Of a stretch of 64,000 nucleotides of DNA, positions 57,560 to 64,000 are shown piece after piece. Each line of letters starts with the position of its first letter. Position 1 is the stretch's first letter. The DNA lies in contig MNCI01028922.1 in NCBI GenBank assembly GCA_015680685.1, positions 1,682 to 65,681 on the forward strand, read 5' to 3'. The stretch is from Gnetum montanum (lineage: Eukaryota; Streptophyta; Gnetopsida; Gnetales; Gnetaceae). The notes under the pieces are model-generated. The model saw only the letters and a list, made by a program, of their open reading frames with translations. It was not told where the DNA came from and did not search any database. Both the position numbers and the translations under genes were made by a program.

Positions 57560-57650
57560 AAGTGTTGTGGGGGGTCACCTATTTATAGGTTGCGGTGATG
57601 TGATATCATGTAGGATACATCGCATATGCGATATCATGTCCCTAGTGATA
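57560..57650 (-). promoter_or_regulatory. Internal U3-like promoter module in F
   Basis: On the minus strand GATATCGCATATGCGA and GATATCACAT motifs are followed by CCTATAAATAGG (57578-57589). This is the same order and spacing style as the U3/TATA part of the Athila LTRs, where GATATC palindromes precede CTATAAATA. It lies about 470 bp upstream of the accessory gene and well inside the element. It may be a residual LTR from a recombination or a genuine second promoter. Confidence 0.45.
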
Positions 57651-57659
57651 TGAGGCACA

Positions 57660-58780
57660 ACAAAAATACCAAATTTTTAAAGGACTTTTTGAAATTAATG
57701 TTGTAAGCTGAGGACATTGGGCTATTATGAAGGGGTTCTAGGGTAATTCCATTAATTCTAAAGGCACAATTAATGATGATGATGTGGATTTTATCAATAA
57801 AACCTTGGGTGGTAAGAAAAAGGGTATGTAATGGTACATGAGAACATTGAAATTCAGAGGGATAATAGTACGGAAAGAGCATTATGAAAGATAGGATGAG
57901 GGTAAGAAATGGTGTGTGTGAGATGTGTCATAAGTGAAAATTACAAAAGATTACACAAGTGGGTCCTCCCCAAAGTAGGTTCCAACCTATAATGCCCTTG
58001 TGTAACCANGTGTCATTAACCCATCATTCCAAGATTAGGACCAAGTCCATTCCTCTAATCAGTGACATTGCATTGTTTCATCCCATGATGAGCAACTATG
58101 AGAGTACCATAACAACAAGGCATATGATCCTTGGTGTTTGGTGCAAGGGAGGAGTGATTTTTGTTTTGTGGCACTTTTCTTTTTCAGTTTCTTTTTCTCT
58201 TTTTTTTGAATATTGAATCTAGAGAAGCCACCAACCTTCAAGAATGGGTGCATGTCTTTCTAGTGGGACCCCCTAGAATAGCATTGGATTTTTGAGTGCC
58301 CTTTTAATTACTGTTACTCCCATTTTTCATTAGATCTACAAGTATCTTAGTACAACCAAGTTGCATGATAACTCTCACAGACATCACCAAAGAGAATCCA
58401 TAAGTGCCCTTGATGTCACACCCTAATCATTCCCTCTTGGTCCATCCTTCTTCATTCTGGGTACAATGAACACAAAATTAATTTTAAGTTTTTAAGAATT
58501 TCAAGAATATCACTATACCCTCAAACAGAACCTTTTATTTGTAGAATGGATGAGTGGGTGTAATGGGCTCACTGTCCAAATAATTGCTCACTTGCAACTT
58601 AATAACATAGAACATTCCTCAACCAATGATCCACATGAGTGTTTTATTCATAGATGAGATTACTTATAAAAACGTAAAAAGACAAAAAGATAAAACAAGA
58701 AAGTTGAAAAATGAAAAACTGGAAAACAAAAAGTTGTAAAATTAAAGAAAATAAAACATGGTTATTAATCCTGCTTGTTA
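57660..58780 (-). other. Shortened 3' non-coding block, element F
   Basis: Partly homologous to the blocks of A, B, G and H (gtgggtcctccccaaagtagg at about 57959). It contains one N at 58009 and no frame of note. Confidence 0.55.
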
Positions 58781-60763
58781 TTAGAATGGGGGATATCCCC
58801 CATAACTAATCGATTGAGAATGGCAAGGATTAATAAATGGAAGATGAGAATCCTTGCATGTTGAAAATATTGGGGCTTGGTCATACTTACCCCATTGGGG
58901 TTCACACACTTGATTATAATGAGCATAGTGGGGAAATTTATATAATGTAGTTCTCGAATAATGAGTTGACCCACTATGATATTTGGGACCATTAGATGGT
59001 ATGCAAGGATTGGGATTTTTCTTTCCATGGCTGTGTTCATTGGGCCGAATTGTTGTTGGAGTGTGAGTTGGTGGCCCTGATGAAGTTACATGAGGCATTG
59101 GGTTCGAAGATAAGGGTACACCACAATGTGGGACTTGTGTTGAGTTATAGGATGCAGTGGCCTTGGAATTGTGTTGTCCATTCTTACGGCCGTGTTTAAA
59201 GAAGGGGTGCTTTTGATGTTGCTGAGGTTTCTCACTACTGTTGGAAGTAGTAGCACAAGTGATGTTTGTGGGTTGTTGCTGTGATGCAAGCACCTTAGGA
59301 ATAGTTGGTGGCATTGTGGAAGGAGGGAAATGGTGAGAATGTTGAAAGTTAGGAGGTGTATAAGGTGCACAAGGTCGTGGTTGTGTTGAAGGTATGGCCT
59401 AATAGTATTGAGGAGAATGGTACTGTGGTGACATAAAGTGTGTTGGCCCAGTTGGAGAAATAGGATGTTGAACAAGATAAGCATTTGGACTCGAATGATA
59501 TGAAGGGTGTCTCCAGTCTAGTGGTGGTCTCCCCCATGACTAGGGTTTTTTCCACTATGATTGAACACAGTATCTCTGTCAAAACTCTAGATGTAATGTA
59601 TTTCCCCAATGCTCATGTAAATGTAACAATATTGGGCATTAACCCGTGGGGTGATCATACACGCATATTTTGCATTCATATGTATGATTGGTAGTTGAGC
59701 TCTTATTTTCTTTATCCCTTCTTTTTGATTGTCTAATGTTTTGTCCTGCTTCTTGGGTTGTCAAAACTCTATCTTCAATAATGTTGATAAATTCTCCACA
59801 CTTTTGATACGTCCATTCCAACATCTTAATGATATTTGCCTCGACCTCTTCTAATGTTTTTTGTGTTGGCAAAGATGATATTTCCACCTTCAGATTTATT
59901 GATTTATCCTTTTTATGATCATGGACATTTGTTAAGTTGAGTTTTTGGTCCCATTGATGTTTTTCAACACTCTCCCATCTAGCCAATTGTCCTTCTTCTT
60001 TTCCTACCCACTTAATAAGCTCTTGAACTTAATGGGTTCGTAGTTCGTATAGTTGACCTTGGGCATACATTCCTAAGGTCTCTCTTGTCTCATTACGTAG
60101 CCCATCAATAATATGATACATTAACCTTTCCTCGGAAAACCCATGGCTTGGATAGTTGTTTAATACTGCATAATATATTTCTAAGGCCATGTCCAAGGGT
60201 TCATGTTGTGCTTGTTTCCATCCTTGGATTTTTTACCTCAAGGTTGACACTCTTGCATAGGTTTGATATTTTTCATTAAAAACTTCTACCATTATTGACC
60301 AGTGTTGTATCGAATTTGGTTTCAACGATCTATACCATACTTTTTCTTGTTCAACGAGTGTCATAGGAAAGAGCTTAAGTTTTTTCCACCTATTATCAAT
60401 ATTGTTCCACTTACAGGCATCGCAGAAGGCTTGTAAATGTTGATGTGGATCTAAGTCATAGCCTCCTGAAAAAGTAGGGAAGTTGTTTAAATTGAGCCTG
60501 GGTAGATGGCTCTCTTTATGGTGCCTCCATGAGATTCGAACAGCCTCTTGTATTTGCGTTAAGCTTGTAGTGGCCAGTGGGGGTTCATTTTCATCGAGTA
60601 GGTTATGCTTTCATGTGTTGGGATGATGTTTCTTTTATTCATGTTTATAAGAAACCCACACCTCGGTTTGTGTAGTCCAATCTTCATCGTCATATATTTC
60701 GTTGGTTCTCCAATGAACTTCCTCACTAAGTGTGGCATTATCGTAATCTTGTAGGAGAGGCAT
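58781..60763 (-). pseudogene. Gag, element F (best preserved, 661 codons)
   Basis: The frame runs from MPLLQDYDNATLSEEVHW at 60763 to SISYGGYPPF at 58781 without a shift and with about nine stops. Domains in order: an acidic N-terminus, LNNFPTFSGGYDLDPHQHLQ, WYRSLKPNSIQHWSIMVEVF and GLRNETRETLGMYAQGQLYE (capsid), a basic stretch, the knuckle CKICVYDHPTG (59640-59680), and a long His/Pro/Ser/Asn-rich tail. The tail ends at the polypurine motif that in the other elements encodes the pol C-terminus (GGDGHL). Gag would supply or join particles; pol must come from another element. Confidence 0.7.
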
Positions 60764-60883
60764 GGTTGTGAAGTTATGTGTTAATTTATGTGTGAATTTT
60801 AATAATTATTTCTTCTAAAAGATGTACCATTAACTCCTTTACAGCGACCTTGTATGACATAACTAATCTAGATAACTAGCACC

Positions 60884-60902
60884 ATCCCTAGCAATGGCGC
60901 CA
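60884..60902 (-). promoter_or_regulatory. Primer binding site, element F
   Basis: The minus strand reads TGGCGCCATTGCTAGGGAT, one base from the LTR, matching the Athila type. Confidence 0.8.
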
Positions 60903-60903
60903 A

Positions 60904-61680
60904 TGATGAGTGGCAAGGTACCCCTACACTCAACCATACGAATACGAGCGTTACACGTGCAATCCGGTCAAAATCCACAAACATACTAGTTGTGGCATCT
61001 AGATAGTTAGCCTTAGGTTGTAGTTCACTGTCTTCCCACTTGGACTAGTATTAGCTTTGTCATGTATGGTTTAGTCTAGAGTGAGGTGTATGATGTGTTT
61101 TCTAATCTAATGCTACTCCTGAAGGCAATGGAAAGTAATATTATCTAAGCTAAGAGAGAAAGGATAAGAGAATCTAACTAGCCTAAGTGCAATGAGCATC
61201 CATTCCTTGATTATCCGTACACATCTTGGACTTCGTGCATGACTACCACTGGGATTACCAAGCACAGATCCTAGGTACTAGGTTACCAAGTAGTCACACT
61301 TAAATGCTCATAATCAAGTCTTACTCATTCTGCATTTTAACATGAGATAAGGGTGAGAGAAATTAACTAGGAAATTAGTAAATAATTAAACTAAGTGAAT
61401 GCTGCAATGATGAAGTAATCTCGATCTTTATTTTTGGTCATGTGCATGTCCAAGTATGTCACACTTGAATAAAGGATGTCATACAATTACAATCACTACA
61501 CTGTTGGCATACACTGGAAAATAATTCTATCTCTGGAGGGATAAAACTACCAGAGTTTCACTAAGGGACTAAAACTAGATGCAAAACAAGGGAGAGCTGC
61601 CTCTTATTTATAGAATTGGTGGCAGGCTGCGATATCGCGTACGCGATATCGCTATTGGTCACCCAAAATGCGACTCATCA
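60904..61680 (-). repeat. Element F 5' LTR, 777 bp
   Basis: It starts TGATGAGTGGCAAGG and ends CGACTCATCA. TATA box on the minus strand at 61604-61613. GATATCGCGTACGCGATATC at 61631-61650 is a perfect 20-bp palindrome. Confidence 0.9.
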
Positions 61681-61685
61681 ATCGG
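61681..61685. repeat. Target site duplication of element F, right copy
   Basis: ATCGG, against ATTGG at 53664-53668. The uninterrupted element B at the same place reads CTCGAG, supporting C as the older base. Confidence 0.75.
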
Positions 61686-62430
61686 GAACACACCATTAGA
61701 CTAAGCTATCAGAACATACTTTATAAATTTGTCCATTAATTTTCATAAAATATTTGGCTCAGTGAAGAAAATTTTGTTTATTTCTAACATCTAACCCTTA
61801 TGGTGTTTCTTGTGTGAGGAGATAGGTAAGAATGCTACTATACCAATTTGTCTCTATGGTTAATTGATTGTTTATTACACTTGCAAAGAGGAGTTCATTG
61901 GGGAAATGGTCAAAATTGGGATATTCGTCCTCTTTGTTCTCCCATCATAACTAAGATAAATGATTAGAAACAACATTCTTAGTGCCTTTACAATTGATCA
62001 TTGTAAGGTCGAACTCTTGTAAGATCACAAGCCACCATATGATGCGAGGGCTCACTATTGGTTTATTCATTAGGAACCGAATTGCACTATGGTCCATATG
62101 TACAAATATCTTATAGCCCAATACATAGTGTCTAAATTTTTCTAGTGCAAACACCATAGCCATTAATTCTTTTTCTATTGTGGTGTAATTGAATTATGCA
62201 CTAGCAATACTTCAACTTGCATAATGAATGTAATAGAGTCATTTTTGATCATCTAACTATGTAAGTACGACTCCTAAAGCAAAGTTGGATGCATCAGTCA
62301 TTATCTGGAATTGTCTGGACCAGTCACAAGCTTGTAGAATGGGTGTTTCTACCAAATTCTATTTTAAGGTTTGAAAGGCTAGCTCACATTCCTTGGTCCA
62401 TTTAAAAGGTACATCCTTCTTCATTAGTTC
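61681..62430 (-). pseudogene. RNase H, element G
   Basis: The frame includes FALEKFRHYVLGYKIFVHMD, IRFLMNKPIVSPRIIWWLVI, LQEFDLTMI and NVVSNHLS, homologous to B 17848-18640. Stops are present. F interrupts the segment leading to integrase. Confidence 0.8.
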
Positions 62431-63560
62431 TACCAAAGATTTTTCAATCCTTGAAAAGTTCTCAATGAAGCATCTATAATAGCCAGTATGTCCAAGGAAT
62501 GACTAGATATCTTTTACAATTTCATGTTGACGAGTGATTCCTTAGATAACCTTAATGTTTTCAGGAATACCTTTATCCCTATTTATGAAATCTTATGCCC
62601 TAACACAACACCTTCTTGGACCATTAAATGGCCTTTTTGCCAATTGAGCCTTAAGTTGGTTTCTACACATCATTTTAGTACTTACTCTAATTGTTCTAAT
62701 TCTTGCTCAAAGTCTACTCCATAGGTGAAGAAATTGTCCTTGAAAACCTCCACAACATTCCCTATTTGTTGCTGAATGATACTTAGAACCAAATGTTGAA
62801 ACATTGTTGGGACATTGCACAAGCCAAACAACATCTACCTATATGCAAAAGTCCCCCAAGGACTTGTGAATGTGGTCTTGACTTGGTCTTCTGGTGCTAT
62901 CTGAATTTGATTGTATCCACTATAACCATCCAAAAAACTATAGTAGCAATGCCCTGTAATGGTGTCTAAAACTTGGTCGATCAATGGCAATGAGAAGTGG
63001 TCTTTGAATGTTGCATGTTCAGTAGCCTAAAGTCTATACACATCCTCCATTTACCTCCCTTTTTAGGCACAATGACTAAGAGACTAACTCATTCACTATC
63101 AGCAATGGGATAGATGAACCCAACTTTTAGAAGCTATTCAATTTCTTTTTTAACCACATGCTTAAGCTTTGGGTTTAGTTACCTTTGCAGTTGTCATCTA
63201 GGTTTCATGGAGGGGTCAGTGTAAATTCTATGTTGGCATATCCTAGGATCTATTCCAGTTAATTTGGGATATGACCAAGAAAAGGCTTTCAACCATTTAT
63301 TTACCATTTCTAGCAGTCTTTCTTTTCATTGAAGAGTGAGCTTAGCATTAATGATTACCAGTTTTCCATTCTTGAGAAATGTATACTCCACACTAGTGGG
63401 CAATGTTTTTAACTCAAGAGGCTCTTGTTTGAACTTTTCAAGGATTTCCAACTTCCCTCGGTTGATATTTTTGATGTCAGGACTTGGAAGTTGGTGATGG
63501 GCTTGCTCTAATGTGTCTATGCTATCAATGTAGGTGCAAGTTAAGCTCTAAAATGATTCC
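62431..63560 (-). pseudogene. Reverse transcriptase, element G
   Basis: Readable parts include ATFKDHFSLPLIDQVLDTI, FLDGYSGYNQIQIAPEDQ, LFGLCNVPTMFQ and VEVFKDNFF, where B has VEVFMDDFS. The catalytic pair Asp-Asp is Asp-Asn and Met is Lys, so this RT is dead. Confidence 0.8.
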
Positions 63561-64000
63561 ATGCATATAGTTAAGTTGCTCTCTTGGTTAGCTATCAGCC
63601 ACTAGGTGCCTTCCTATCTTGTGGCTGCTACATATAGGCATCTTTGTATGTTAGTTATTTGTGCACACTGGTTGCATGCAGGCAATGTTAAACATTGTAC
63701 AAACTAGGCCTTTTGCATGCAATTGCACCTTGTGTCACTGTATGCAATGCATGGAACTTTCTTCTTCTTGATCTTTTCAAATGTATTTTCCTTTGATATT
63801 TCTAGGGAAAGATCATGTATTCCTAGGCATGCATTAATTGTGTTTATCCATGCTCTTCCAATAATGCTTGGAAGTCCCCCTTGCAGTTGTTGACTTGAAT
63901 CACTAGGAAATTGGCTGGATATGACCACCCACAAATAGTGGTAACCATATCCTCTGCTAGTCCTAATGGGACAATGATGGACTAGTCGGCCAACTCTAAA
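63561..64000 (-). pseudogene. Protease to RT linker, element G, open at edge
   Basis: The frame 63704-63934 reads IIGRAWINTINACLGIHDLS, LEISKENTFEKIKKKKVPC and DTRCNCMQ, matching A 6061-6360. The active-site segment lies beyond 64000. Confidence 0.7.

Larger units (their letters stand above)
53669..61680 (-). mobile_element. Element F: Athila-derived element with gag plus accessory gene and no pol
   Basis: It has LTRs with TGATGA/TCATCA ends, a PBS, a PPT and a TSD (4 of 5 bases). On the minus strand it encodes a gag frame of 661 codons without frameshift (60763-58781), a shortened 3' non-coding block, an internal TATA/GATATC module, and an accessory gene (57106-54341) between that module and the PPT. 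No residue of protease, RT, RNase H or integrase was found. It interrupts integrase/RNase H of G. F appears to be a distinct non-autonomous family, not a decayed copy of B. Confidence 0.8.
42832..64000 (-). mobile_element. Element G: Athila-like element split by H and F, open at right edge
   Basis: The pieces are 42832-43902, 50847-53668 and 61681-64000. Read on the minus strand from the right they give protease, RT, RNase H, [F], integrase, 3' block, env-position ORF with [H] inside it, PPT and 3' LTR. Both internal insertions carry matching TSDs, so the order of events is G into E, then H and F into G. Gag and the 5' LTR lie beyond 64000. Confidence 0.85.

Noticed and set aside
57765-57780. 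TGATGATGATG as another Athila LTR terminus inside F
   Set aside because: The bases that follow do not match any LTR start and no partner terminus or TSD is present.

Overview
The window is repeat-only plant DNA. Every recognisable coding trace belongs to an LTR retrotransposon of the Ty3/gypsy superfamily, and I found no host gene, rRNA, tRNA or CRISPR. The mix of Athila-like elements (PBS resembling the tRNA-Asp type, RT motifs FLDGYSGYNQI and VFMDDF), Tat-like elements and an old chromovirus points to a seed plant, most likely an angiosperm, in gene-poor nested-repeat chromatin. I cannot name the species.

Layout: (X) 1-1775 looks like a Tat-type LTR in minus orientation with a GC-rich open frame at the left edge. 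(A) 1776-9951 is an Athila-like element, minus strand, with a truncated 3' LTR and a deletion from RT into integrase. 9952-13941 is older sequence holding a plus-strand coiled-coil-like coding relic. (B) 13942-23498 is a minus-strand Athila-like element with intact ends and TSD TTTAC; its protease is lost through a clean deletion. 23504-27430 is AT-rich with nothing recognisable. (D) about 27430-37906 is an old minus-strand chromovirus whose RT gene is split by (C) 27788-34615, a Tat-like gag-protease element with TSD ATAGT. 37908-38679 holds an LTR scrap and a zinc-knuckle relic.

From 38680 there is a three-level nest. E (plus strand, Athila-like) is interrupted at 42832 by G (minus, Athila-like), and G in turn contains H (plus, 43908-50841, TSD CATGT) and F (minus, 53669-61680, TSD ATTGG/ATCGG). 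G and E run past the right edge.

None of the elements that can be followed from end to end has a complete gag-protease-RT-RNase H-integrase set, so any recent movement would have needed enzymes from elsewhere. The most interesting item is F. It keeps a long, unshifted gag frame (661 codons with about nine stops), has no trace of protease, RT or integrase, and carries instead a roughly 2.7-kb accessory gene. This gene has a domain resembling the 'putative plant transposon protein' family plus a coiled-coil-like tail, and lies behind an internal TATA/GATATC module that looks LTR-derived. The second is a small ORF in env position shared by A, B, G and H. It lies behind a possible 60-nt intron of identical length in all four copies, and in A, G and H it reads through the polypurine tract and stops on the first codon of the LTR. 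The third is that otherwise homologous LTRs carry different palindromic motif blocks at the same U3 position.

All assignments come from reading translations and aligning repeats by eye. No database search or computed alignment was run.
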